From Mycolicibacterium insubricum (lineage in GTDB: Bacteria; Actinomycetota; Actinomycetes; Mycobacteriales; Mycobacteriaceae), in the NCBI RefSeq assembly GCF_010731615.1, contig NZ_AP022618.1, positions 2,976,001 through 3,040,000 of the forward strand: a DNA stretch of 64,000 nt. Reading direction: 5' to 3'. Shown piece after piece: positions 10,376-18,867 of this stretch; the first letter of the stretch is position 1, and each line of letters starts with the position of its first letter. Both the position numbers and the translations under genes were made by a program. The notes under the pieces were generated by a model. The model saw only the letters and a list, made by a program, of their open reading frames with translations, did not search any database and had not been told where the DNA came from.

Positions 10376-11086
10376 ATGACCGAAAATCCGGGATTCGATC
10401 CGGCCGCGGGCCCCGTGCCTCCCGGCGCGCCGGCGGAGCCGACCGGTGACGAGCACAAGACCCAGGTCATTCCACCCCTGGCCAGCCTTGGTATCAATCC
10501 GAATCAGCTCGGTCACGCTGATCCCACCCAGGTGGCTCCGGCCGGCGCAGTTCTCCCGGAGGCGGGACATTTGACGCCGACGACGGACTACCCCGCCGCC
10601 CCGGGTGGCTATGTTCCCGGCTATCCGCCGCCCGGAACTCCGACCGGAGCCTACGTACCGAGCGTTCCGGTCCCCGGCGGTGTTCAGCTGCCGCCACCCC
10701 CGGCCCACCCTGGCCCCGCCGAGGATCCCGGTGCGGCAACGCCCAAGCGTGGGAAGGCCAAGGTTCTCGCTGTGGTGGGCACCGTTCTCGTCGTCGCCGC
10801 GGCCGCCATCGCGATCACTGGCTTCTGGAAGCCGGGCTTCTTCTGGGTCAAACAGCTCGACGTCGCCGCGGTGCAGACCGGCGTCGAGCAGGTTCTCACT
10901 GCCTCCGCCTCCGACAATGGCTACGACGCCAAGAACGTCACCGATGTGGTCTGCAACGACGGCAAGAACCCGACGTTCAAGCAACACAGCTTCGACTGCA
11001 AGGTCAAGATCAGCGGCACCGAACGCACCGTTGCCGTCACCATCCTCGACGACAACGGCAAGTTCGGCGTGGGCGCGCCGAAGTAG
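10376..11086 (+). CDS. DUF4333-domain single-pass membrane protein
   Basis: 236 residues. The start is the ATG at 10376 (GAGGGAG at 10364-10370, 5 nt upstream). The first 125 residues are a Pro/Gly/Ala-rich cytoplasmic tail with TQVIPP and TQVAPAG, which offer possible Thr phosphosites. One transmembrane helix follows at about 130-151, then an extracellular DUF4333 domain with the usual two Cys (VVCNDG and SFDCKVK), probably a disulfide. Its stop TAG shares one base with the GTG start of the next kinase gene, so the two are likely co-translated; the tail may be a substrate of that kinase (inference). A TAGGCT hexamer at about 10313-10318 could be a -10 box. Confidence 0.82.
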   Translation: MTENPGFDPAAGPVPPGAPAEPTGDEHKTQVIPPLASLGINPNQLGHADPTQVAPAGAVLPEAGHLTPTTDYPAAPGGYVPGYPPPGTPTGAYVPSVPVPGGVQLPPPPAHPGPAEDPGAATPKRGKAKVLAVVGTVLVVAAAAIAITGFWKPGFFWVKQLDVAAVQTGVEQVLTASASDNGYDAKNVTDVVCNDGKNPTFKQHSFDCKVKISGTERTVAVTILDDNGKFGVGAPK

Positions 11087-12702
11087 TGAATCCCGTCGGG
11101 TCTGTCATCGCCGGTTACCGCGTGCAGCGGGTGGTCGGCTCGGGTGGGATGGGCACCGTCTACGCGGTGCGCGATCCGCAGCTGCCCCGGACCGACGCCC
11201 TGAAGGTACTGTCCGCGGAGCTGTCGGCCGATCCGCAGTTCCGCGGGCGGTTCATGCGCGAGGCCGACATCGCGGCCATGCTGGACCACCCGAACATCGT
11301 CTCGGTCTACGACCGGGGCGAGACCGACGGCAAACTGTGGATCGCCATGCAGTTCGTCGACGGCACCGACGCCGACGCCGCGCTGCAGGCCGGCACGATG
11401 ACCGCGCACCGTGCGCTGCACATCGTCTCCGCGGTGGCCGACGCCCTCGATTACGCGCACGGGCGTAATATGATTCACCGCGACGTCAAGCCGGCCAACT
11501 TCATGCTGACCGGCCCTATCGGTCCCGACGAGCGCGTGTTGCTCGGTGACTTCGGTATCGCCCGGGCCCTCGACGACGCGATGCACCACACCGCCACCGG
11601 GTCGATCGTGGCGACCATGCCGTATGCCAGCCCGGAGGCCATCAACGGCACCGCCGTCGACGGCCGGGCCGACCAGTATTCACTGGCCTGCTCGCTGGTG
11701 CGGCTGCTCACCGGCAAGCTCCCGTTCGGTGCGGCGACCGGTGTGGCCGCGGTGATGATGGCGCACCTGACCCAGCCGCCGCCGCGGGTCAGCGAGCTGG
11801 CCCCGTGGCTACCGCCGGCCCTCGACGACGTCATCGCCAAGGCGATGGCCAAGGAACCCGGGGACCGCTGGCCGAGTTGCCGGGCATTCGTCGACGCGGC
11901 GATGGCGGCGTTCACTGGCGCGGTCGATATCGGTTCGGCGCCAACCACTCTGCTGTCGCGTGCCGGTTTGGGCGCAACATCGAACAAGAGCCACCGAGTC
12001 AAGTTGTTGGCTGCACTCGGTGGCGTGGTCATCATCGTCGGTGCTACCGCGACCGTGCTGCTCAGCGGATCCGACGACCACCCCCCGGGGTCCGTGCCCC
12101 ACACTGCAACGCCACAGTCATCGGCGGTGCCACTGGCAGTCGAAGCCGACCTGCCGAAGCTGCTGCTGCAAACCGACCAGTTGAACGCGATCATGGCGGA
12201 TCAGTTGGTAGGCAAGGAACCGAGCACTGACGCCTACAACGACGACTCCATAACATACTTAAAATGCCCAGTCGGGGCCGTATTTCCGTTGCAGCGTAAG
12301 CAGTACGCGGACACCGGCTACAAGGCCATGTACTCGAGGGTGCTGTCCGGTCCCAACGCAGAGGTGGCGGAAGGCGTCGTCGCGTTCGACTCTGCCGACC
12401 TCGCGCAGACCTTCGTCGCCCGGCAGAGCCAGCTGTGGCAGCAGTGCAACGGAGACATCACGATCTACCCGACTGCTGACGACGCCGGCGGCAAGCGGAC
12501 TTGGACACCGGGCAGAGTGCAGAGCAATGACGGCATCCTGTCGCTCAAGCGCTCGCTCAGCGAGGGAAATCGGGGGTGCGAGCATGCGCTCACTGTCAGC
12601 AACAACATTGTCATCGATGTGCTGGCGTGCCGAACGGACCTGTCCGGGACGCCGGCCAGCACCATCGCCACGCAGATCAGAACCAAGATTCCGCACGCAT
12701 GA
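11086..12702 (+). CDS. Receptor Ser/Thr protein kinase with PknH-type extracellular sensor domain
   Basis: 538 residues. The kinase domain (about 9-275) is complete: P-loop GSGGMGTV 18-25, Lys40, HRD 131-133, DFG 155-157 and an SPE motif. It is close in sequence to the kinase at 2004 ([25 protein letters not shown] against [17 protein letters not shown]), so the two catalytic halves are recent paralogues. A short linker leads to a transmembrane helix (about 307-327). The extracellular part (340-538) has four Cys (LKCPVG, QQCNGD, RGCEHA, LACRTD) in the arrangement of the PknH-like sensor domain. Start GTG overlaps the DUF4333 stop by one base. The same kind of kinase thus carries two different sensors in one island. 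Confidence 0.9.
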   Translation: MNPVGSVIAGYRVQRVVGSGGMGTVYAVRDPQLPRTDALKVLSAELSADPQFRGRFMREADIAAMLDHPNIVSVYDRGETDGKLWIAMQFVDGTDADAALQAGTMTAHRALHIVSAVADALDYAHGRNMIHRDVKPANFMLTGPIGPDERVLLGDFGIARALDDAMHHTATGSIVATMPYASPEAINGTAVDGRADQYSLACSLVRLLTGKLPFGAATGVAAVMMAHLTQPPPRVSELAPWLPPALDDVIAKAMAKEPGDRWPSCRAFVDAAMAAFTGAVDIGSAPTTLLSRAGLGATSNKSHRVKLLAALGGVVIIVGATATVLLSGSDDHPPGSVPHTATPQSSAVPLAVEADLPKLLLQTDQLNAIMADQLVGKEPSTDAYNDDSITYLKCPVGAVFPLQRKQYADTGYKAMYSRVLSGPNAEVAEGVVAFDSADLAQTFVARQSQLWQQCNGDITIYPTADDAGGKRTWTPGRVQSNDGILSLKRSLSEGNRGCEHALTVSNNIVIDVLACRTDLSGTPASTIATQIRTKIPHA

Positions 12703-12712
12703 GGGGGCGCAC

Positions 12713-13960
12713 ATGTCAATCAGTTTCCGGTCTGCGCTGGCGCTGACCGCGTCGGCTGCACTGCTGCTCACCGGTTGCGCACAGATATCGGCCGGGGAGG
12801 CGCAGCGCGATCCCGGCTACAACCCGGACGAGGTCAACATTGCACTGCTCGATACGGGTAACTACCCGACCACGCCGGCTGCACCGCTGGGCAATGCCGA
12901 CAATCCCCAACGGGGCCGCGTCATCGAGGCCCGCCGGATGTATGAGAACGCCATCTTCCCGTTTCAGGTCGACCCGGCGCTGGCCAACCTCCAGCCGCGG
13001 TACACCCGCCCCTTTACGAACGCCAAAAACGCCGCATTGGCTCTGGAGAACAAAGCTCTCGAAGGGCCTATAAACGACCACAACTGGGTTGCGGGTCTGT
13101 CGATCACCGGCAACGACGACAAGAAGCCGGTCTACGACCGCTACCTGCAGAACGCCGTCCTACTTTTCAACACACCCGCCGATGCCACCGCCGCGGCAAC
13201 CCAGATGGCCGAAGCTTCCAACAACAAGGAAGATCCATTCAGTCGCACACCGTATTCGGTTTCCCCGCAGTCAATTCCGCGATATTCGGACGCATCCGCA
13301 CGCACCTACACGGTAGCCATCACCGGGGACAACCCGACGACGAGCTATCACGTGGTCTCCTACCTAGCCCACGGACCCTATGTGCTCTCCCAGGACGTTG
13401 TCACCAAAACCAGCGTGGACGCCTCCGCCGAACTGGTTGCCAAGACGCTCGATCAGCAGATCCCTCTGATCGACGCGTACAAGCCAACTTTCGCCGACGG
13501 CCTGGCGGCTCTGCCTCGCGATCCCACCGGGCTTCTGGCCCGGATGCGATTTCCCGACGACAAGAATGCCGTCGTACAGAACGGCGCGTACGGTCCGCAC
13601 GGCGCACTGATCTTCCAGACCGACCAGGCTTGGGCGCAACAGCTGTTTACCGAGACGGGCGTCGACTTCTACGCCGATCTGGATGATTCGCTGATCCGCG
13701 CACGCGACAACGCGGGCGCCACAAAGGTGCTGGACACGTACTTCTCACGGATGGGCGGAGCCGGCTGGAACGAGGTCGACGGAGTGCACGGTTTACCTCC
13801 CGCTCGCTGCATGCAGCAGACAGCCGGCGACGCCGACCAGAGAGTCAATACCTGGTGCATGCTGGTGCACGACAACATCGTGCTGCAGGCGATGTCCAAC
13901 CAGGACCTCGATGCCCGCCAACGCCTATCGGCCGACTACCTGATGCTCACCGCCGAGTAG
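12713..13960 (+). CDS. Lipoprotein, paralogue 6 (DUF7373-like family), downstream of the second kinase
   Basis: 415 residues from the ATG at 12713, which follows GAGGGGG and lies 11 nt after the kinase stop; the longer open frame runs back into the kinase gene. Lipobox LTGC, lipidated Cys22. Family blocks: LLDTGNYPTTPAAPLG, DQQIPLIDAYKPTFADGL, DPTGLLARM, LPPARC...TWCML...LSADYLMLT. It belongs with copies 1-3 by its WC motif but is separated from them by copies 4-5, the DUF4333 gene and the kinase. Each receptor kinase is therefore followed directly by such a lipoprotein. It ends 14 bp from the convergent P450 gene. Confidence 0.85.
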   Translation: MSISFRSALALTASAALLLTGCAQISAGEAQRDPGYNPDEVNIALLDTGNYPTTPAAPLGNADNPQRGRVIEARRMYENAIFPFQVDPALANLQPRYTRPFTNAKNAALALENKALEGPINDHNWVAGLSITGNDDKKPVYDRYLQNAVLLFNTPADATAAATQMAEASNNKEDPFSRTPYSVSPQSIPRYSDASARTYTVAITGDNPTTSYHVVSYLAHGPYVLSQDVVTKTSVDASAELVAKTLDQQIPLIDAYKPTFADGLAALPRDPTGLLARMRFPDDKNAVVQNGAYGPHGALIFQTDQAWAQQLFTETGVDFYADLDDSLIRARDNAGATKVLDTYFSRMGGAGWNEVDGVHGLPPARCMQQTAGDADQRVNTWCMLVHDNIVLQAMSNQDLDARQRLSADYLMLTAE

Positions 13961-13974
13961 CGGCGCCGGTGTGA

Positions 13975-15258
13975 CTACACCGGGGTGAACGTCAGGTAGA
14001 GGTCCGAGAGCCCGCGCATGATGAACGTCGGGTCGTAGGTGTAGTGCCGGTCCTCGGCGGAGCCGTGCCGGGTCTCGTCGATGCGGATATCGGCCATCCG
14101 GTCCAGGATCCGGTTCATCGAGATCCGGCCCTCGGCCCGCGCCAGCGGCGCACCGGGGCAGGAGTGTGCGCCGCGTCCGAACGCGATGTGCTCACGCACA
14201 TTCGGCCGATCCATCCGGAACTCCCCGGGCTCCTCGAACTTCTCGGGGTCGCGGTTGCTGGCACCGGGCAGCAGCATGATCGTCGTTCCGGCGGCGATCG
14301 GGCATTCGCCGACGCTGGTCGTCTCGGCGGCGAACCGGAAGTGGCTCTTGACCGGGCTTTCCAGCCGCAGCGTCTCCTCCAGGAACACCGGGATCCGGCT
14401 GCGGTCGGCGCGGATGGCGGCCTGCACGTCGGGTCGCTCACCGAGCACCCGCATCGCCGCGCTGAGCAGCTTGGTGGTGGTTTCCTGGCCGGCGGCGAAC
14501 AGGAACGTCGCGAGCTTGACCACCTCGTCGACCGCCGGTTCGGAGCCGTCGGGATAGCGCGCCTCAGCCAGCTCGGTCAGCACGTCACCGCGGGGCTGTT
14601 CGCGGCGCTCGGTGATGTACTCGGTGAACTTGTCGTCCAGCCACACCAGCGGGTTGTGCGCGAGCTCGGAGTCCAGCTCCCCCACCAGCTGATCGGCGAG
14701 CACCGCGCGGAACTCCTGGTGGTCGGATTCGGGAACCCCGAGCAGATCGGCGATCACCAGCATGGAGAACGGTTTTGCGTAGTCCGCCATGAACTCGCAA
14801 CTGCCCTTGGCGACGAACGAGTCGAGCTGCTGATCGGCGAGGCGCCACATGAACTCCTCGTTCTCCGAAAGCCGCTTCGGGGTGATCAGCCGGGACAGCA
14901 GTCCGCGAGTGCGGGTGTGGTCGTCGCCGTCCATGGTGACGACGTGCTCGGCCATCGGAATCTGGTCGCGGTGCGCGGCGATCAGGTCGCGGACGTCGTC
15001 GCCGGTCGCGGTGAACGGCATCGGCGCGAACGGGCCGACTACGGCGTTGCACGACGAGAATGCGGAATCCTTATACGCCGACAACGCTTCCGGATACCCG
15101 GTGATCACGACGCTGCCGCCGGGCCCGTCGGGCAGCACCGGGCAACGCCGGCGCAGGGAGTCGAAATACGGGTACGGGTCCGGGATCAGGCTCGGGTCGG
15201 TGAAAAAGTCCACATCGGCGAACTCGTCCGATTTGGTTGCCTCGGTGATATCCGTCAT
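13975..15258 (-). CDS. Cytochrome P450 (last gene of the catabolic operon)
   Basis: 427-residue soluble bacterial P450, a haem monooxygenase needing ferredoxin and reductase from elsewhere. The I-helix oxygen-binding motif is FAAGQETTT, the ExxR motif is EETLR, and the haem loop FGRGAHSCPG has Cys367 as thiolate ligand. Length is typical. I chose the ATG at 15258, five nt after GGGAG; an ATG at 15273 (MTGDAMTD) in an ATGA overlap with the SDR stop is the alternative. The open frame continues far upstream, so automated calls may wrongly fuse it with the SDR, which lies in another frame. Substrate unknown; neighbours suggest a hydrophobic alcohol or terpenoid-like compound. Confidence 0.93.
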   Translation of the reverse strand: MTDITEATKSDEFADVDFFTDPSLIPDPYPYFDSLRRRCPVLPDGPGGSVVITGYPEALSAYKDSAFSSCNAVVGPFAPMPFTATGDDVRDLIAAHRDQIPMAEHVVTMDGDDHTRTRGLLSRLITPKRLSENEEFMWRLADQQLDSFVAKGSCEFMADYAKPFSMLVIADLLGVPESDHQEFRAVLADQLVGELDSELAHNPLVWLDDKFTEYITERREQPRGDVLTELAEARYPDGSEPAVDEVVKLATFLFAAGQETTTKLLSAAMRVLGERPDVQAAIRADRSRIPVFLEETLRLESPVKSHFRFAAETTSVGECPIAAGTTIMLLPGASNRDPEKFEEPGEFRMDRPNVREHIAFGRGAHSCPGAPLARAEGRISMNRILDRMADIRIDETRHGSAEDRHYTYDPTFIMRGLSDLYLTFTPV

Positions 15259-15269
15259 TGCGTCTCCCG

Positions 15270-16178
15270 TCATACCGGCACCGCGAGCGCCACCTGCGCT
15301 CCGGTGAGATCCATTACTGCGTCGATGTTTTCGGCGATGTCCTCGGCGCTCAGATCGGGCTTGTCCAGACCGGTCGAGTGCACGATGGCGATCCGGGCCA
15401 CTCCGCCCAGACCGATCCGCAGCATCTCGCCGCTGATCGAGCAGCTCGGGTGGGCCAGGTACACCGCGGCCGGTGCGCACAGCTGCGGCGGCATGCTCGC
15501 GTTGATCTGGTCCATCACCTCCTGCGGCACCCCCATGTCCGCGGCGAGCTTGTCCGAGTGCGACCCGGACATCCGGGTGTGGGCCCGTGGCACCACGGCG
15601 TTCACCGCGATCCCGTGCGGGTACCCTTCGGTGGCGAGATTGCGGGTCAGGCCCAGCACCGCGCCCTTGGCCGAGCCGTAGCTCGACAACTCCGCGATGC
15701 CGCCGAACATGGCCTCGGAGACGGTGTTGACCACCCGGCCGTAGCCGAGGTCGACGAAATGCGGCCAGACCGCGCGGGTCAGGTACAGGGTGCCGAAGTA
15801 GTGCACGTCCAGCATCGTTCGGTACTGGTCGATGGACAGTTCGGTGAACGGCCCCGGGTCGTGGATCCCGGCGTTGTTGATCACCGCGTCGATCCGGCCG
15901 AATCGGGTGAGCGCGGTCTCGATGATCCCGCCGGCCGCCGCCTCGTCGGTCACCGATGCCACGCAGGCCACCGCCGAACCGCCGGCCTCGGTGATCTCGT
16001 CGACGACCTGGCGCGCCGGGTCCGCGGACCCGCCGGAGCCATCGATACCGCTGCCGTTGTCGGCGACCACCACCGACGCCCCGCGGGCGGCCAGTTCCAG
16101 TGCGTAGCAACGGCCGATCCCCCGGCCGGCACCGGTCACCACCACGACCCGTTCGTTGAACAGGAGGGGCTCACTCAT
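15270..16178 (-). CDS. Short-chain dehydrogenase/reductase
   Basis: 302-residue NAD(P)-dependent oxidoreductase. Cofactor motif TGAGRGIG at 15-22, NNAG in the fourth strand, and the catalytic Tyr-x-x-x-Lys in SSYGSAKG. The long insert after ASVVVADNGSG and the C-terminal extension of about 60 residues resemble the roughly 300-residue SDRs often found beside mycobacterial P450s. ATG start at 16178 overlaps the upstream P450 stop (ATGA), and its own stop overlaps a possible start of the downstream P450. Probably oxidises a P450-made alcohol; the substrate is not deducible. Confidence 0.9.
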   Translation of the reverse strand: MSEPLLFNERVVVVTGAGRGIGRCYALELAARGASVVVADNGSGIDGSGGSADPARQVVDEITEAGGSAVACVASVTDEAAAGGIIETALTRFGRIDAVINNAGIHDPGPFTELSIDQYRTMLDVHYFGTLYLTRAVWPHFVDLGYGRVVNTVSEAMFGGIAELSSYGSAKGAVLGLTRNLATEGYPHGIAVNAVVPRAHTRMSGSHSDKLAADMGVPQEVMDQINASMPPQLCAPAAVYLAHPSCSISGEMLRIGLGGVARIAIVHSTGLDKPDLSAEDIAENIDAVMDLTGAQVALAVPV

Positions 16179-17386
16179 ACGTCGAACCGCACCGGCAGCG
16201 TGGTCGGTGAGCGGAACACCTGGCCGCGGATGTGCGGGTCGGAGTCGCCGGGATCCAGGCGCAGGTTCGGCAGCCGGTCGAACAGCAGGTTGGCGGCGGT
16301 GCGCATCTCCAGCCGGGCCAGGTGCATGCCGAGACAGACGTGCGCGCCGTAGCCCCAGGACACCAACGCGCCCTTGGCTTCCCGGAAGATGTCGAACCGG
16401 TCCGGATCGGGATAGCGGTCCTCCTGCCGGTTGGCCGCCCCCAGCATCGGCATCACCGAGGAGCCGGCCGGGATGGGCACCCCGCCGAGTTCGGTGTCGC
16501 AGGTGGCCACCCGGGTGATGGTCAGCAGCGGCGCGTCCCACCGCACGGCCTCCTCGATGGCCTGCGCGAGCAGGGTGCGGTCGTTGCGCACCGCGTCGAG
16601 CTGCTCGGGGTTGCTCAGCAGGGCGAACATCAGGTTGCCGAAGGCCCGGTAGGTGGTTTCGATGCCGGCCGGCAGCAGCAGCCGCAGGAACGAGTAGATC
16701 TCGTCGTCGGAGAGCTTTTCGCCGTCGATCTCGGCCTCGGCCAGGCTGCTGATCAGGTCCTCGCGCGGCTCGGCGCGCCGCGCCGCCAGGATCGGGGCGA
16801 AGTACTGCTCCAGCGCCACGGACGCGGCCTTGCCCCGCTCGGGGTTCATGGTGAAGCTCAGCAGCGAGATGGACCAGCGCTGGAACTGGGGGAAGTCCTC
16901 TTCGGGCAGGCCGAGAATGCCGGAGATGATCCGGGTCGGGTACGGGAAGTTGAACTCCTTGACCAGGTCGGCAGTGCCGCGGCCGGCGAACGCGTCGATG
17001 AGGTCGTTGCCGACCCGGGCGACCAGCCCGGTTTCCCAGCGCGCCAGGGTCTTCTGACTGAATGCCTTGGCCACCAGGGCGCGGTGACGGCCGTGTTCGG
17101 GTTCGTCCATGCCGAGCATGACGTGCTGGCCCAGTACGTCACCGAAGGCGCTGATCACGATGGCCGAGGAGAACGTCTCGTTGTCCCGGAGCATGGTGGT
17201 GATGTCCTCGTGCCGGTACACGATGAAGACGGGCTTGCCTTCCTCGCCGGGCATTCCGGACATGTCGATCCGCTGGATCGGGTTCTCCCGGCGCATCCGG
17301 GCCAGTTCGGTGTACGGGTCCCGGACATTGCCCGAGACCACGTCGTCGAAGGCGCCGAAGTCCTCCAGGTCGTCGAAGAGCTGCAC
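16175..17386 (-). CDS. Cytochrome P450 with Trp in place of the first haem-loop Phe
   Basis: 403 residues. I-helix motif LLPAGIETTYR, ExxR as EEAVR, haem loop WGYGAHVCLG with ligand Cys351. The first residue of the loop is Trp rather than the usual Phe, a change that may tune the haem. Start GTG at 17386 after AGAGAGG at about 7 nt; 14 nt separate it from the aldehyde dehydrogenase stop. It is clearly different from the P450 at 13975 and not a recent duplicate. Together with that gene, three SDRs and the aldehyde dehydrogenase it would give hydroxylation and successive oxidation of one substrate (inference). Confidence 0.93.
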   Translation of the reverse strand: MQLFDDLEDFGAFDDVVSGNVRDPYTELARMRRENPIQRIDMSGMPGEEGKPVFIVYRHEDITTMLRDNETFSSAIVISAFGDVLGQHVMLGMDEPEHGRHRALVAKAFSQKTLARWETGLVARVGNDLIDAFAGRGTADLVKEFNFPYPTRIISGILGLPEEDFPQFQRWSISLLSFTMNPERGKAASVALEQYFAPILAARRAEPREDLISSLAEAEIDGEKLSDDEIYSFLRLLLPAGIETTYRAFGNLMFALLSNPEQLDAVRNDRTLLAQAIEEAVRWDAPLLTITRVATCDTELGGVPIPAGSSVMPMLGAANRQEDRYPDPDRFDIFREAKGALVSWGYGAHVCLGMHLARLEMRTAANLLFDRLPNLRLDPGDSDPHIRGQVFRSPTTLPVRFDV

Positions 17387-17400
17387 GAAAGTTTCCTCTC

Positions 17401-18864
17401 TCAATTCGCCGGGTAGGCAACCGATTTGATCTCGGTGTACTGGTCGAACCCGGCGGTTCCGTTCTGTCGGCCGACGCCGCTGGCCTTGTAGCCGCCGAAC
17501 GGGGTGTCGGCGCCGTAGCCGGCGGTACCGTTGATGCCGATGAAGCCGGCGCGCAGCCGCGATGCCACCGCCAGCGCGTGTTCGACGCTGCCGGCCATCA
17601 CGTTGCCCGCCAGCCCGTAGCGGCTGTCGTTGGCGATGCGGACGGCGTCGTCCTCGTCGTCGAATCCGATGACCACCAGCACCGGTCCGAAGATCTCGTC
17701 CTGGGCGATCGTCATCGAGTTGTCGACGTCGGTGAAAAGCGTGGGGCGCACATAGAATCCGGTCTCCAGGCCGTCGGGCACCTCGGGGCCCCCGACGCTC
17801 AGCGTGGCGCCCTCGGCGATGCCGGCGTTGATGTAGCCGCGGATCCGGTCGCGCTGGCGGGCGTTGATCACCGGGCCGCAGAGGGTGCCGGCGTCCTGCG
17901 GGTCGCCCGGGGCGACGCCGGAGTAGATCCCGGTCAGGATCTCCACGCCTTCGGCGTAGCGGGACCGGGGCAGCAGCAGCCGGGTGGGGTTGGCGCAGCC
18001 CTGTCCGGCGTGCATGCACGGTGCGATGCCCATCATGCAGCCGAGTGCGAAGTCGGCGTCCTCCAGAACGATGGTGGCCGATTTGCCGCCCAGTTCCAGG
18101 AACAGCCGCTTCATGGTGGCGGCGCCCTTCTCCATGATCCGCTGGCCCACCGCCGTCGAGCCGGTGAACGAGATCATGTCGACCTTGGGCGAGATCACCA
18201 GCTCCTCGCCGACCAGGTGGTCGGACGCGGTCACCACGTTGACCACACCGGCAGGGATGTCGGTCTTCTCGGCGATCAGCCGGCCGATTCGGGTGGCGTT
18301 GAACGGGGTGTCCGGGGCGGGTTTGAGCACCACGGTGTTGCCGGTCGCCAGGGCCTGGCCGAGCTTGTGGATGGTCACCTCGAACGGGAAGTTCCACGGC
18401 ACGATGGCGCCCACCACGCCGACCGGCTCGCGCCAGACGCGGCGGCGGGTGTTCATCCCGGTCACCGACACCAGCGCATCGCCCAGGTCGGTGTCCCAGG
18501 CGTAGCCGTCGATGAGTTCGGCCGGATAGGTCAGGCCGTCCGACAGCGGGGCGTCGAGCTGGGGGCCGTGGGTGATCGCGCGCGGGCAGCCGGCCTCGGC
18601 GATCAGTTCCTCGCGCAGGTCCTCCTTCTCGGCTTCCAGGGCCTCCTGCAGCTGGAGCAGGCAACGCTGCCGGAACTTGCGGTCGACCGACCACCCGGTC
18701 TCGTCGAAGGCCCGTCGCGCGGCATCGATGGCCCGCTGCATATCGGCGGCCGAGGCGTCGGAAACCTCGCCGATGACGGTCTCGGTGGCCGGGTTGATGT
18801 TGGCGAACATCCCGGCCTGGCCCTCGATGAGCTTGCCGTCGATCAGCATTCGGGATTCGTGCAT
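17401..18864 (-). CDS. Aldehyde dehydrogenase family protein
   Basis: 487 residues, NAD(P)-dependent oxidation of an aldehyde to the acid. The conserved parts are PWNFPF (Asn of the oxyanion hole), FTGSTAVGQ, LELGGKS with the general-base Glu, and the nucleophile Cys290 in HAGQGCAN. Full length, nothing missing. ATG at 18864, three nt after the SDR stop, so part of the same transcript. Its place between SDRs and P450s suggests the terminal oxidation step after P450 hydroxylation and alcohol oxidation. Confidence 0.93.
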   Translation of the reverse strand: MHESRMLIDGKLIEGQAGMFANINPATETVIGEVSDASAADMQRAIDAARRAFDETGWSVDRKFRQRCLLQLQEALEAEKEDLREELIAEAGCPRAITHGPQLDAPLSDGLTYPAELIDGYAWDTDLGDALVSVTGMNTRRRVWREPVGVVGAIVPWNFPFEVTIHKLGQALATGNTVVLKPAPDTPFNATRIGRLIAEKTDIPAGVVNVVTASDHLVGEELVISPKVDMISFTGSTAVGQRIMEKGAATMKRLFLELGGKSATIVLEDADFALGCMMGIAPCMHAGQGCANPTRLLLPRSRYAEGVEILTGIYSGVAPGDPQDAGTLCGPVINARQRDRIRGYINAGIAEGATLSVGGPEVPDGLETGFYVRPTLFTDVDNSMTIAQDEIFGPVLVVIGFDDEDDAVRIANDSRYGLAGNVMAGSVEHALAVASRLRAGFIGINGTAGYGADTPFGGYKASGVGRQNGTAGFDQYTEIKSVAYPAN

Positions 18865-18867
18865 GGT

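Noticed and set aside
14044..15681. 545-codon plus-strand frame opposite the P450 and SDR
   Set aside because: Same reason: low-complexity antisense frame over two clear genes.
13975..16110. 711-codon open frame that seems to fuse an upstream protein to the P450
   Set aside because: Only the part from 15258 is P450. The upstream part overlaps the SDR gene in another frame and has no family resemblance; both P450 and SDR have good starts of their own.
16175..18694. 839-codon open frame over the second P450
   Set aside because: The extra N-terminal part is an Arg/Pro-rich shadow of the aldehyde dehydrogenase gene; the P450 starts at the GTG at 17386 with a ribosome site.
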